In this document: positions 22,701 to 34,380 of the stretch, in pieces
Layout of the letters: each line of letters begins with the position of its first letter
How positions within the stretch are numbered: the stretch's first letter is position 1
Assembly (NCBI RefSeq): GCF_018873765.1
Contig: NC_057924.1
Span: 12,115,001 to 12,179,000, forward strand
Length of the DNA: 64,000 bases
Direction of reading: 5' to 3'
Source of the DNA: Telopea speciosissima
Taxonomy: Eukaryota > Streptophyta > Magnoliopsida > Proteales > Proteaceae
The notes under the pieces: generated by a model
The model's database searches: none
What the model was told of the DNA's origin: nothing
Seen by the model: only the letters and a program-made list of their open reading frames with translations
Position numbers and translations under genes: made by a program

Positions 22701-25528
22701 CCACCCCATGTCTTTCCACTGATCGGAGATCAAACCTTTAAGATGAGTATCTGGAAAAGCAACCTGCCACAATGCTTTGAGAGCTTCCTGTCCATTAGAT
22801 AGATTAATGAGAGAAATATGAAGAAACACAACGAAGAACAGGGAAAACATTGAAGAAAACCCATGCCAAACCTCAAAATTGCCAAATATTAAGTAGTTTA
22901 GTGCACATTAAATGATCTTTATACATTCATAGTATTCATTATTCATCGATAGAAGATTCTACAGCCGCCCTAATTAAACGAATTTACACATTTTAACTTG
23001 ACAATCCATTAATCCAATAACAGCCAAAAGCTATGGCGTATATCATCATGCTTGCAAGATGATAAAAGGTGAAAATACTGCCAATCCAGTTACAATACAA
23101 GAGAGCCAGGTAGTGAGGAAATAGTTAGTGTAATTTTATGAAGTCCATAGATATCCTAATAAAATGGGAAATGTGGGAATGATGAAAGCAAATAAGCTTC
23201 ATGACAATGCTCCATAAGGTTCAAAATTTTAAATTTATAGCTCAGTACAAATGTGTCATGAGAGAGAGAAAGAGAGAGAGGCACGAAGGCAATACTTGAT
23301 GATCTGGTCGAGTCTCATCAAAAGGCACTTGCAATCGTTCTTGAAGCCGTTGCAGTCTTTTCTCCTGCTAAAAGGAAATCTGTGATAGGTTAACACTAGA
23401 CCAAAGTGCAATGACTAATCAGAAACTCCTTAATTATGACTAATTCCAAGTGGAGACGATCAAAGCTAGCCAAATTTTAAGGTTTCTAGAGCTGAAGAAA
23501 AAGTAAAACAGTATTTCAACATGCGAGTTTGACAATCAGTCAATTCAATGGAGAAGAAATGAGGCCAATATTTTGTTCGTTGCAAGATTAACCATTCCCC
23601 ATTACCTGAAGAGGGCTCAAAGGAAAGTCAATTCCATGTCGCTTAATGCCTGAACGATAAAGGAGTGCTCCTATCCATGATCTTGATCCAACCATAGCAT
23701 TAGCTGCAACCAATTTTGCTGATCAGTGATTTAAAAGAAGCATTTTTGTCAAATTGAAGGAATTGAACGTTAAACATTTGCCCCTGAGGAAAATTTCAGT
23801 CAGATGGTTTATGAAGAGAGAGAGGAAGGTAATGTCTCTACGCTCAAGAAATCTTATCCCAACTACTTGAGGTCAGCCCTTGACTCCTGATGCCCCATTC
23901 CACTTTACAAGATCAAAAGAACCAACAAGGTTCATGCTCAAATGGGTGCTAAATGTTTTATGCTGATGGCCAACTTGACACAACCCTCATATACCTAGCC
24001 ATGGGACGGTAGTGTGACAAAAACTTGCAGAGTCAATAAAAATAATTCCTAATAGATCAAGAAAAGGTTTTCCGGGGTTAGGGTTGACTTTCCTCTCAAT
24101 GCTGGGATAATTTAAGAACTGTTCATTGGAAATACATAGAACAGCATTTTTTGGGAGTATTGTATAATGTACATCCCATTGGTCATTAGTATCCACTTGA
24201 AGCTTTCCAGATTCACTGTGTTATACAGATAGATATGAACATGGGGCAATAACTTTTTTTAAATTACTTATTTCATTTCAAATGATGCAATTTTTATGAA
24301 ATACCCATGAAGAAAGCATTAAAGTAAAACAAAATTAAACCAAAACATGAAGTGCAAAACCAAGCCCTCTAGCTTATACTGTTCAGATGGGTATCTGGAA
24401 GACCACAGAAGAAAATCGTACATGCTAACTAGAAAATAGTTTTTTGATACAGAGTTGCCAACAACACAACCAGAATATCGGACACTTAATAGTTGTTGTG
24501 GTGACATCAATATGGCTAGTAGGAGGCCACTTCTAGTTGTCACTTTACTAGTTCTTGGATATGGTGTACTCCATTTGAATCAATCTCTTTCAATTGGAAC
24601 ACATTTTTCTGTCAGTCAATTTCAGTTAATTAAAATACAATGTGCTGTAATAAATGATAATTCACACTAACTAGAGAGGCAGAGACCAACAAAAAGTCGC
24701 TTTTCCTTTTTTATATCACAAACTAAACTGAAAATATGAAATAAGTACAACAAGAGAATTACAAACTGCGAAGGGGTGATAGGAATTTTAATTTTTCACT
24801 TACAAAAACATTGAGCTGAATGTGATATTACATGAGCAAAATTATGTGCCCATGCCACCTCTTCATGTCTGCCCTTTCGCCTCCAATAACTTTCATCCTC
24901 ATCAACCTGTATTTAGAAGCATCCGAGAGTGAAATGAAGAAATAAATAAATTGAGAGAGACAACTCAACGATCAAGTTACCTCTTTTTGTTTCTTAAAAA
25001 AGAAAGGATTGCTAGGCAATCACACAATCAACTTATAAGTTGTGGTAGGAAGTTAATGGACACAAATGATCAAGATTCAAGAAGATCTCAACATTGTATA
25101 CATGGAAGAGGAATGCTAATTGAACAATTCCCCTCCCTCCCTCAGTCCCTCCCTCCCACCCAAACAGCAAAAGAACCCAAAGTCTCCCTAAATAGTGCCT
25201 CGTTAACAAGCATACAGAAACAATACTAAGTCACAGCTACATTATCTGAACTCCGAAATAGATTGAATAGAATGACCACCAAGCTCCAAAACTACACAAG
25301 AATAAATCAACAAGGTCACGTATTGAAGCCTCTAGAGAAAGTGAAGGAAGACAGTTTCATTCTTCTTTTTCTTTTGCCGGGCAAGGCAACGTTTCGTAGA
25401 GATAGATGGGTAAGGTAGGGTGACCCAATAGAGGGGAAGGGGGGAGATGGCCGGGAGAGGTGAGCAAAGGGCTTTACCCTGCGAAGAGAAGCGCAGGATG
25501 GAATGCATTGGCGACGCCTCAATCTCAT
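19565..25528 (-). CDS. ELMO domain-containing protein (plant ELMOD family), ten exons
   Basis: Exons, in order: 25528-25478, 24906-24804, 23703-23606, 23364-23296, 22787-22672, 21826-21772, 21608-21488, 20042-19995, 19862-19768 and 19666-19565. All have GT-AG borders and compatible phases, giving 858 nt or 285 residues. The N-terminus is short and basic (MRLRRR). The ELMO domain covers about residues 95-260, with ALWQVAFPD, QWKDMGWQGPNPSTDFRG, SLENLLFF, WEYPFAVAGIN, DVLYCIAFEMMDAQWLAMRASYMEFN in two exons, and TRTQLERELSLED. ELMO proteins act on small GTPases in animals. Arabidopsis members (MACARON, ELMOD_A) shape pollen apertures; the role of this copy is not inferable. Exon 4 has a TAGCAG tandem acceptor, and intron 9 begins with a CT microsatellite. 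A noncoding leader exon further upstream is possible. Total length fits the family. Confidence 0.92.
19728..19764. repeat. GA/CT microsatellite at a splice donor
   Basis: An uninterrupted (GA)n of about 37 bp. On the gene strand it starts at the third or fourth base of ELMO intron 9 (AAT, then GTACTCTCTC), within a 101-bp intron. Confidence 0.9.
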
Positions 25529-26807
25529 CTCAGGGGGCGTTTGGTATGAGATTACTTCTCCCTTTCAAACCGAAAAAGGAAGGGGAAAGGGAAGGGGAAA
25601 GAGTAAAAGACCAAATGATTGCAGCAACCCATGCTCTACTCTAATTTCAAGCTTTCATCATTTCTATTGTCTCTACATAGAACTAACTACGCAATAATGC
25701 TATGAAATTTTCAAAAAAAAAAATTTGATAAAAGCCGAATGGTCAAGAAATGGAGTGATAGGTGAAGGGCAGATAGATTTCCAGTGCCTAAAATTCCCGA
25801 CAGGAATGAAAGGGAAGAAAAGCGTGATAAAAGAAGAACCCAAAAGAGAAACAAAAGCGAAAAAAAGAGAGAAAGCAAAGGAAAAGTGTAAGGGCGCAAT
25901 CAAAGGCCCCCACAGTCTCTGTTTATTAGACGTCGTAGATTTCCTCGTGTTATCAATTTGTAACGTTGACAGACTGAATACGTCAAGAACGAAACGGGAA
26001 GTATCTGCAATGGTGGAGTTCGTAAAAGACAAAAATGACAGAGAAAAGGAGAGAAGGAAAGATAAAATTTAAAAAAAACAGTTGTTAATGATTGTTTGGA
26101 GAGAGAGAGAGGGGTTACCTGCGACCATAATGGAGATGATGAGAAGGGTGAATTGATGAGATTAAGATCCTGGGAGGGCCTTCCTTGCGTCGGCTATGGT
26201 GGTGGTGACGGTGGTGTTTGCGGTGGAGGTGGTGTGGCCAAGCCTGAGAGAGAAGGAAGTGTTGGAGCATTTGACCGACCTCGACCCTCTCTTTCTATAA
26301 TTAGAGGGGTCTTCCTCTACTCCTTTCTTCTTCCTCTTTTATCCCCTTCTTTTGTTTATTATTAATTTTCGTGTTTTTTTTATCTTGTTGGGTAGTCGAC
26401 GGACGACGGTGGTTGGTCGTTGGATTTGGGAGCTGCCAAGTTGGTGGCAAAGCAGTGGGGGGCCGCAGGGCTAGATAGAGAGAGAGAGAGAGGGGGGGGG
26501 TTATGGCTGCTTCGGGCTCCAGTAGAACGCGGAGCAGAAAACGGCCCAATGGGAGAAAAATAATAAGGGGTGCTGCTAAAATTCCGCCTCCGCCGACGTT
26601 GTTGGTGGCTGAACCAAATCCCGGTTTCAATGCTCTCCACCTGCTCCGCCTCTGTCTCCACCGTAGCAGCCGGGTGTGACAGTTATTACAGTTTTTCTAT
26701 TTTTTTGGAAAATTACACGTGCAAGTGCACGCCTTTACTTTGATTAAAATACTATTCAACCGAAGTTTCAAAAATCACACTTGTACATCTCTCCTAGTTA
26801 TAAAAAA
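25529..26807. other. upstream region of the ELMO gene, possible leader exon
   Basis: On the minus strand, pyrimidine- and CCACC-rich sequence from about 26330 down to 26120 ends in CGCAG followed by GTAACC at 26119/26118, a good splice donor. It could be a 5' leader exon of the ELMO gene. Open frames at 25725-26072 (plus) and 26380-26661 (minus) are low-complexity, without domains. A single gcgtttggtatg word at about 25538 is a trace of a Tourist-like MITE. Confidence 0.4.
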
Positions 26808-28200
26808 TGGTTAAATATGCGTAACCCCCTTTTGTAATGCACCCAATATTCCTCATACCCCCTAAGCTTCTGATTAGTTCACGTATCACCCCTCAATATT
26901 CTTGTATCACCCCTATTTTACCCCCTTTAATGCCATTTAAGTCCACATCAGGTATTAAATGCTAAAAAATGATCAAACTACCATTTCTTTTATCTTTTCT
27001 AAAATTTGAAAAGACCTAATTGTCCTGACCTATTTGCTAAAATTTGAAAAGACCAAAATGCTCTCATCTTTTCCAAATCATCATCTTCTTTTACATACCC
27101 ATCACCACCACCACCACCGCCACCTACCATTAACACCATCACCATCCCACCATGAAGCCCCGCCTCACTCTCAGTCATCCCAGCATGTGAAGTACATGCA
27201 GAAATTCACAAAGTAACCAAAGTTTACAAAGAGTCAATGACCAACAAGACCGCTCATTGATGGGAGAATCGTAACAAAACGCAACATTTCATCACAAATG
27301 GATGACAACAAATACAAGAGAAGCAAACACCAAATGAACCACATGATTTTTTTCTCTCGAAAAAAAAAAAGAAGAGACCATTACCGCTGAGAAAACCCTA
27401 AACGAGTGTCACCGCCCTTATTTCCCGTCAAAATATTTTCGAATAAAAAATCACAAATTTCTTCGGAACTCCTAAAACCACAGAATTATAGCCCATTAAA
27501 TCTAAAAAAATTTATTATCGAAACTAAAATCAGCAAAAAAAAAGAAACCAGTACCTGATTAACACAGGAGGATAACGATCGGCTACGAAGATCGATATAT
27601 TTATCAATCGCCCTTCGCCGGTCGGTGGCTAAAACAAAATGAGGAAAAAAACACTTTTTTTTTGTTCTTCCAAAGAAAAAATACAGGAACGCCAAAACCC
27701 AGAAATAGCTGTAAAGAGAGGTCTCGCTTGCTCTCTCCGCAAATGTATTCTCCCTCTTCACTCCTCTTTATCTCTCTCTGGTTTTTCTTCTTAAAAGAGA
27801 GATGAGACGAAAGCCATTTGAAGAAACTAAACGGATGGAAACGAAAGATTTTGAGAGATGCGTTGCACTTGGAAAAGAAAGAGAAAAAACGAAAATGGGG
27901 TGGAGAGATTTGAGGGAAATGAGTATTGGGATCGGTGGTGGTGGTGGTGGGTATGTAAAAGAAGATGATGATTTGGGAAAGATGAGGGCATTTTGGTCTT
28001 TTCAAATTTTAGAAAGGATAGAAGAAAGGATAGTTTGGTCATTTTTTAGCATTTAATACCTGGTGTGGACTTAAATGGCATTAGGGGGATAAAGCAGGGG
28101 TGGTACGTGGAATATTGAGGGGTGGTAACTGGACTTATCAAAAGCTTAAGGGTGTACGAGGAATATTGGGTGCATTACAGGGGGTACGCGTATTTAACCC
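26808..28200. mobile_element. long-TIR Mutator-like element, possibly with captured exon
   Basis: About 300-bp inverted arms lie at 26808-27118 and about 27930-28200. They pair from (T/G)GGTTAAATA(T/C)GCGTA through gcacccaatattcctc, aatgccatttaagtccaca and aaatttgaaaagaccaaaat to tcatcttcttttacatac. The flanks tataaaaaa (26799-26807) and tatgaaaaa (28201-28209) are a 9-bp duplication with one mismatch. The interior has no transposase. On the minus strand, 27628-27555 reads as an exon-like 74-nt segment between TTTTAG and GTACTGG. That suggests a Pack-MULE, but the source gene is unknown. Confidence 0.82.
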
Positions 28201-29322
28201 TATGAAAAAACTATAAAATTGACCGTCCCTTAGAATGTGAGTGTTAAGTGATGATGTCATCACTATTTTTAATTTGAAATGATCATTCTACCCTCTTCAA
28301 GGACAAAAAAAATGGAACTCAAATTCGATGTGGCTGAAACCCTTCATTCGTTAAAACCCTGCATACCAACGACAACCGCTGCACCACATAGTCAAAGCAG
28401 GAGATTTATACCCTTATCAACGAACACTGGCTAAAAGCGATGCGGAGTCAGAGAGGGAGAAGAAGGTCATTTGCCAAAGTGGGGGAGGAGACTCAGACAT
28501 ATAAGGGTGTAAGTGTCATTTCATGTCTAAAGGAGGGGGAGGAGACTCAGACACATGACGGTGTAAGAGTCATTTCATGTCTAAACTATACTCCACTTCA
28601 TCATTTAACATTGTTTGGTAACGGATTGTTAATTTTGTATTTTACTTGAAACTTCGGGTGAAGTAGTACTTTAGGCAAAATATACGGGAGTGTACGTGTA
28701 ATTTTCCCTTCTTTTGGGATAGAATATTTATTACAGTTGAAGTTCAATCTACCACGATGGAATCTATGGCTTGCATAGGGATGAGCTTGCATAGGGATGA
28801 TCTAGCAATTCTAAGTTCAAACCTATGATATCCATCAATTTCTCCTTATTGGCCAAGTCATGAGGTTGTGTTTGGTATGTGGCCTTATCAGAAACTTAGG
28901 GGGTATGAGGAATATTGGGTGCATTACGAAAGGTACGTGTATTTAACCCATTATTTTTTTTTTTGAATACCATAATCATATTGTGTCAGTCAAGTATAGA
29001 TATTGTTCATGGCCGATACGGATAAACCATGCGGTTAACTTTTGACTCTAGTATTCATCCTAAAGAAAAACTTCAACCCCTATTTTTGATGAGTTTGGAT
29101 TCTCTGTGTGAACGTGTAAGCTGTACGTACAGTTAAAGGGTGCCAAGTGTCCTTTTCACATCTATTCCCCTGTACACCCTAAAATGGTAATAAACGCACG
29201 TGCAGCATACTCATATGTGCAAAGGAACTCAACTCATTTTCGACACCACTCTTGAGCTGCCACATTCCTCGTATCAATTCCTTTGAATTCGACGGACCTA
29301 CTATTGTACCTGTTTTATAACA
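28201..29322. other. intergenic, with a solo element end
   Basis: No gene. About 28490-28580 holds two direct copies of gaggagactcagacacat. The stretch 28885-28943 is a lone arm of the 26808-28200 family (ggggtatgaggaatattggg, tgcattacgaaaggtacg, tgtatttaaccc), preceded by a gtgtttggtatg word. Otherwise no feature. Confidence 0.5.
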
Positions 29323-29511
29323 AGCGTCAAGGTCCTCTACTTTCGCCCTGCCCGTACTGTCGTGTGCGCCCCACACATAGAAAGGCATGAAAAGACCACC
29401 TTACCCTTGCTCGAGCACCTTGTCTGAGCAACGGTAAGGCGTTCTTTTCCGCCTTGCCATGTGTAGGGCACACGATAGTAGGGATAGGGCGGAAGTAGAG
29501 GATCCGGATCC
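29323..29511. mobile_element. foldback MITE family G, copy 2, exact 9-bp duplication
   Basis: A 189-bp palindrome. The arms pair from ggtcctctactttcgccctg and gtgtgcgccc with ggcacacgat and ggcggaagtagaggatcc. It is flanked by exact 9-bp tttataaca at 29314-29322 and 29512-29520. Related to 1692-1867. No coding capacity. Confidence 0.9.
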
Positions 29512-29520
29512 TTTATAACA

Positions 29521-30989
29521 AACTAACAAATAGTACTGGTAGTGAATTAATTTTCTTCTTAGTGCAAGTAGTGACCACACAAGTGAAAGTTCAACCATCA
29601 TTCTAGGGTTCACAAAACCCCTATAGGGTTTTAAAATGTTCCCAAAAAATAAAAATTCTAAAAATTATTTGCTTCACTAGGTTTAGATCTAATCTTATCT
29701 TATTAAGAATAAGAAAAAGCCTGGCACCCTCATTTATTATAGTCTCTCCCTTCTCTCTCTTTTGAAAAGACCCTCTTGTCCTCTTGTACTAGCTTACTGA
29801 AAGGTGGTGGCATACCTCTCCCGAATAGAATAATATCACATTGATTAACTTCGGGATTCTATATAAATTAAATTATATGCCAATTAAGCATCTCCACTTG
29901 GAGCTTAAGTTTTTTGGTTAGACACTTTAGTGAATCAATATAGTATCAAAGCACTCGACCCATTATATTAATTAAATATTTATGTATCAATTAATTTTGG
30001 AACCTTAGATATTGAATAATTTTATTAATCAATTAGGCTCTCTCCACCTACTTGATGTAGAGGAGATATCAGATGAGCTTTTGAGCCGATTGGACCAGTA
30101 GAAGTCCACTCGGACTGGTCGAAGGTATTAAGCGAAATAGAGGGCATTATGTATCAAATCAAAGATCTCAACAAGCTCTTCTTGAAAAAGTGCATAAGGC
30201 GCTGAAGTATGCGCTTTTTTTTGCCATTTTTGTGCATTTTGAAGGCAAAATAGCCCACCAAAGTTTTGAAATTTGAATTTTGAACTTTTGTTTTGTTATT
30301 TGTAAGCAAGTCTGTCTATACAAGGGCTTTGAAATATCCTTTGTAAGAAGTTTACATTTTGAATATAAGAAATTTTTCCGCTTTTTTCTACTTGTAGATT
30401 CAAGGCTTGTTGTGTTAAAACGAAATCTAACCCACCTATCTTCTACTAAGTCATTACTTTTAGCTAACTAAATTTGATATATATTAAAAGAAAATTTTGT
30501 GAGAGTTAGCTCATGCGTCAAGGGAAAAAGATCCTATCCAGCACTCTGCCCGGGCTGCATGTGCAGCACTAGACAAAGTGAGGGGTGAAAAGACCGCCTC
30601 ACCCCTGCTCCTGCGTCAAGCCCCTTTCCTCACAGATTTTGTAAGTGGATTCATGTAGAACCATATTTGATCCATCCAACAATAACTTATCTGTATTGAA
30701 TTGAATTGAAATCGAATAGTTAAATTCACTTTGTTTGGAACTTTGCATAGAACAAACTTTCATAGGTTAATTATAAGCAAAACCAACTATCTATTAGTGT
30801 AGTCAAAACTGAGAAATGTGATGTACCCACAGGAATTACACAAGGGAAGACAAGGTTACAGAGGTAGGTACAGAGCTTGATACATCTGAGCTGATATTTA
30901 TAAGCAAGTAGTGTAAACACATCTCTCTCTACCTAACTGAAAAGGATTCATGAACTCTCCTATAACACAATGTGTATCTTGAACTCTTA
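29521..30989. other. intergenic and 3' flank of the EPF1-like gene
   Basis: No gene. About 30529-30612 is a one-sided fragment (gatcctatccagcactctgc, gtgaggggtgaaaagaccgc) resembling the family G palindromes. The rest is AT-rich. The 3' UTR of the minus-strand EPF gene probably lies near 30900-30989. Confidence 0.4.
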
Positions 30990-31346
30990 TCATGGAACAG
31001 GATATGACTTGCTATTGCACATACATTTGTAAGCCATGGGACATGTCTCTGCTTCTGCAAGTGAAGAACACATGAAGCTCACCATTACTAGTTTACACGG
31101 CGAACACGATCCACACGCATGCGAACAATCGGGCAAGCTCGAACCTGCAATTTGAAGTGTGTCTGCTTGCTTTGGCCTTGGTTTTGTTGATCCTACTTCC
31201 CAATACAAGCCGGGCTTCACCGTCTCTCCATCCCTATTTCTTGGCCTTACTGGATGGCGGTGGTGGCCAATTTTCCTGTTGGACATCACAGTTGGGACAA
31301 GGAGGAGAAGGGTTAGGAATGTTACAATGCTTACAAGACTCCTCAT
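30990..31346 (-). CDS. EPF1: EPIDERMAL PATTERNING FACTOR 1-like secreted peptide
   Basis: A 118-residue precursor in one exon. Residues 1-22 form a hydrophobic signal peptide (MRSLVSIVTFLTLLLLVPTV). A basic, proline-containing propeptide follows. The Cys-rich mature domain from about residue 68 contains GSSLPDCSHACGSCSPCKLV and ETCPMAYKCMCNSKSYPVP. Eight cysteines lie at 74, 78, 81, 84, 93, 102, 108 and 110, the count of the EPF1/EPF2 branch rather than the six of stomagen-type members. The MAYKCMCN and terminal KSYPVP fit EPF1 best. EPF1 is secreted by the stomatal lineage and signals through ERECTA-family kinases and TMM to enforce one-cell spacing; that role is inferred from the family. 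The start is the only ATG placing a signal peptide. Neighbours are transposon fragments only. Confidence 0.92.
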   Translation of the reverse strand: MRSLVSIVTFLTLLLLVPTVMSNRKIGHHRHPVRPRNRDGETVKPGLYWEVGSTKPRPKQADTLQIAGSSLPDCSHACGSCSPCKLVMVSFMCSSLAEAETCPMAYKCMCNSKSYPVP

Positions 31347-31984
31347 GGCTTTGATTGTTTCTCTAGATGAGAATTTTAGATTGTTGAGAAGAGAGGGAGA
31401 AGAAGACCATAGATTTAAAGGGCTAAGGTATTGAAGCGAATCACAGGTGGAGTATGTGGAGAAGGGAGAAGTGGGAGAAAGATCACATGAAAGAGGGAGG
31501 AGAAGGGAAAATGGTCACAGGGTTTTGGTGGATTCAGGTCAGAAGGTAAGTGAAACAGAGAGGGAAACTCAAATGAAATTTCTTTTACGTGAACTTCTGA
31601 CCAACTTGGGTGAGTAAAACCCTGTTCCATTTAATTTGAGAGAGTTTGAGAGTTAGGTAGTTTTTAATATTCATTCTCAAGATACCTGAAACTCTCAGAA
31701 AGCTTGAATGAGGTATGCCCACGCCTGCTAGTATGTATAAATTATCACTGAGGAGCTTTATGTGACTGCCATTAATGTATCTACACCTCAGTACCCAAAC
31801 TCAAATCCGCCATTAATGTCATCCAAAAATCTCAAATCCTAAGGTATGTTAAAGGCAAGAAGATGTGTGAAGTAAAGTACCACCACCAATAGAGCTATAG
31901 CTGATCACGAATCAAGGGTTTATGCTCACATGTTCAATTAAAGTTCAAACTTGAAACTGAAATTTTCTAGCTAGGGGATGGCAA
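31347..31984. other. 5' flank of the EPF1-like gene
   Basis: Probable promoter and leader for the minus-strand EPF1-like gene. No second gene or clear repeat seen. Confidence 0.4.
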
Positions 31985-32235
31985 CTTGGTGGACTTGGAT
32001 CCTCTAACGCGATCCTGCTGCGCTCAACCCACAAGCCACCATATGGAATTAATGTCGATCCAATGGTTGGTAGATGACAGTCTGACATTTTTGAATTTTG
32101 AGCTACAATATTTGAATTTTAAAAGACTGTCGTATATCCACCAACCATTGGATCGACATTAATTTCACATGGCGGTTTGCAAAGGATCTGAATCCCAACC
32201 GGGTGGGCCGCAGATGCTGCGCCACCTACCCATTT
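31985..32235. mobile_element. foldback element, about 250 bp
   Basis: Two arms share gaattaatgtcgatccaatg, gttggt, the reverse complement words accaaccattggatcgacat and taatt, and outer ggatcctc / ggatct words. The loop carries tttgaattttgagctac. No target duplication found, so the borders are approximate. Confidence 0.6.
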
Positions 32236-33426
32236 GCTAGCATCATGAGAATCTTCACGGAGAAACATTATGACCTCTCTATGTCGTCAAAATGGAATAA
32301 TCCCACTCCAATTAAAAGAGATTTTGAAAAAGGAAAAAGATTTGCACAACGTCAATGTCAAAAATGAAATTGCATACTCCCACACCCCCTCACGTATCAA
32401 TGTTCATGTGTAGGGATTATATGTTATAAATGATCTTCCCCTTATTGTCAGATTTTAAAGGGAGTTCCCTTGTATCCCGAAACTGTACTTGGATAGTGTA
32501 GGGAACCCTTTCCTTTTCGACAAAATACTAAAATCTAAGGGGGTATTTGTGAACTCATATGGGAAGTGAATTATTCCATTTCAGCGCATGAGATTACGAA
32601 CAATAAGATTAATCCTAATGCCCGATTTGCAGGGGGAAAAAAATCATTTTGGGGTGTCAAAATTTTTTTTTTTTTTTTTTTTTTGGTAAAGGGGTGTCAA
32701 GATTGCGATTAAATATATAGGGATTGGAAAAATAATAATGGTTGAGATTTGGCAACCCTACTTCTGATGTTGATGCTCTTGGGCTTTTGTAAATGTAGGA
32801 CCTCAGCCGTGTCCCATTAATTTCATCAACAAAAAGGTACTAATGATCTAATTGCAAAGCCTTATGAGTCAAGAAGGACAACATTTACTTACCCCAAAAA
32901 AAAAAGGACAACATTTGTTGTCTTACTCAACAGGACCATCTTGATTCCTTAGGTTTATCCTTTTGCTTATTTTTCATCGTCGATCATCTTTCCTTGTTCA
33001 GTTCTTTGGCCATGCATCCCATATAAGTTTTCTATCTCATTATTTTTTCAGCACCCAACCAACATCAGATCTGATACTTTGATTAGTATGGGGACGGATA
33101 TTTTTCAATCCTATATAGTAGGGGTGTCCAATCACAAGCATGGTTGATATCGGATCGGTCAGATTAGTCGATTCGTATCAATATCGGTGGAGAACAATTC
33201 CAATTTCTAGCCGATCCCGTAGTAGTGAATCAGTACAGACAAGGATAAAAATGTAAAAAAAAAATAGTTTTTTGAAAAAAATGTGACCGATCCAGATTGA
33301 TATCGATGCCAATTACTAAAAAATTGATCACAAGGTCACATCACCATTGGTGAAAGAATTATTCCTTCTCAATGGGTGGAGTAAAACATAATAATCCATT
33401 TTTCAGAAAAAAGAGCTCTGTGGGGA
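32236..33426. other. intergenic, repeat-derived
   Basis: No gene. A T run lies at about 32667-32684. The stretch 33120-33330 is a degenerate gatatcggatcgg / gatatcgatgcc repeat, like those at 7480-7720, 35840-36040 and 40970-41140. Confidence 0.4.
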
Positions 33427-33578
33427 GGATTGAGCTCCTCTCCCGCGCGGGATGATGTCCAACGCACATCGTTCGGCTGGGGAGGCCTTGATCCACATGC
33501 TACTGCATCGAGATGTGTGCGGTGGTGTGGATCGGAGCCCCCCAGCCGCACAATGTGTGCTGGAGAGGAGCCAGATCC
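33427..33578. mobile_element. foldback MITE family A, copy 3, exact 9-bp duplication
   Basis: A 152-bp palindrome beginning ggattgagctcctctcc and ending ggagaggagccagatcc. It is flanked by exact ctgtgggga at 33418-33426 and 33579-33587. The left end is nearly identical to the reversed right end of copy 2. No coding capacity; the open frames here are palindrome artefacts. Confidence 0.9.
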
Positions 33579-33933
33579 CTGTGGGGAGCATGGCCTACGC
33601 CAGTGTTTCCATGTGGCTATTCATCTCTTCCTTATGTGAAAAAAAAAATCTCTATCCTTTGTTTTAGAAATGAGAGAAATACAAACACTGAGTGCCCCCC
33701 AATTTGTTTTTTAGTAATCTCTTTTCTATTTAGGTTCCATTTTTTAAATAATTTTTATTTTTTTAACTCAATACTTAATAATGATTAATAAAATTAAATT
33801 AGACCACCAAACATGACATGTGACAAATCTAAATTTTCTTTATCAGTCTCATGGATAGCAACTTAATAGTCACCCCTTCACGTGGCTAAAACTGATGCTC
33901 TTAGAACCTTCCCAAAGGAAGTAATACTTTTTT

Positions 33934-34101
33934 GGGAAGCAGTTTTCTGTACGGGAGTGTGGCCTACGCCAGCACTCCCATGTGTCTATCTCTCTCCTCC
34001 TTAAAACAAGGGGCAGAGATGTCTTTTCATATAAGGAGGAGAGAGATAGACTCATGGAAGTGCTGCCGTAGGCCACACTCCCGAACAGAGAACTTTTTTC
34101 C
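33934..34101. mobile_element. foldback MITE family B, copy 1, exact 9-bp duplication
   Basis: A 168-bp palindrome with arms gggaagcagttttctgtacg / gggagtgtggcctacgccag and the reverse words ctgccgtaggccacactccc. Flanked by exact tactttttt at 33925-33933 and 34102-34110. Confidence 0.9.
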
Positions 34102-34164
34102 TACTTTTTTTTTTGGGGGGGTTAAAAAAAGGAAATACCACTTGCATAGCCCTTTTTCCTCATT

Positions 34165-34380
34165 TGCACTTCAGTGGGTTGTTGTGGACAGTAGGTCGAA
34201 GGTTTGCGAGTAGAAGTGCTTGCTCCTAGCAGGTCACGAGTTCGACCCTTCTTGTCACATTTGTGCCATTAGAAGGCATCCTTTCCCCCTCTTTTGATAT
34301 TTGTAGTTTCTGTTGGCTCGTCTTAGCCTTCCTTTTGTAGCCAGTTGGCCAATGGGCCCTTGATTAGGATAGTCAAAAAA
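34165..34380 (+). mobile_element. probable tRNA-derived SINE
   Basis: A tRNA-like head carries an A-box-like gagtagaagtgcttg and a B-box-like ggtcacgagttcgaccc, followed by a non-tRNA body containing gttggctcgtcttagccttc. No acceptor stem is seen, so it is not a tRNA gene. Borders are estimated. Confidence 0.55.

Noticed and set aside
25725-26072. 115-codon Lys/Glu-rich plus-strand ORF
   Set aside because: Low-complexity purine-rich sequence upstream of the ELMO gene, with no domain or splice support.
33430-33788. Overlapping ORFs in several frames
   Set aside because: They arise because both strands of a GC-rich palindrome (33427-33578) are stop-poor.
34195-34260. A tRNA gene
   Set aside because: A and B boxes are recognisable but the stems do not close and a non-tRNA body follows, so it is called a SINE.
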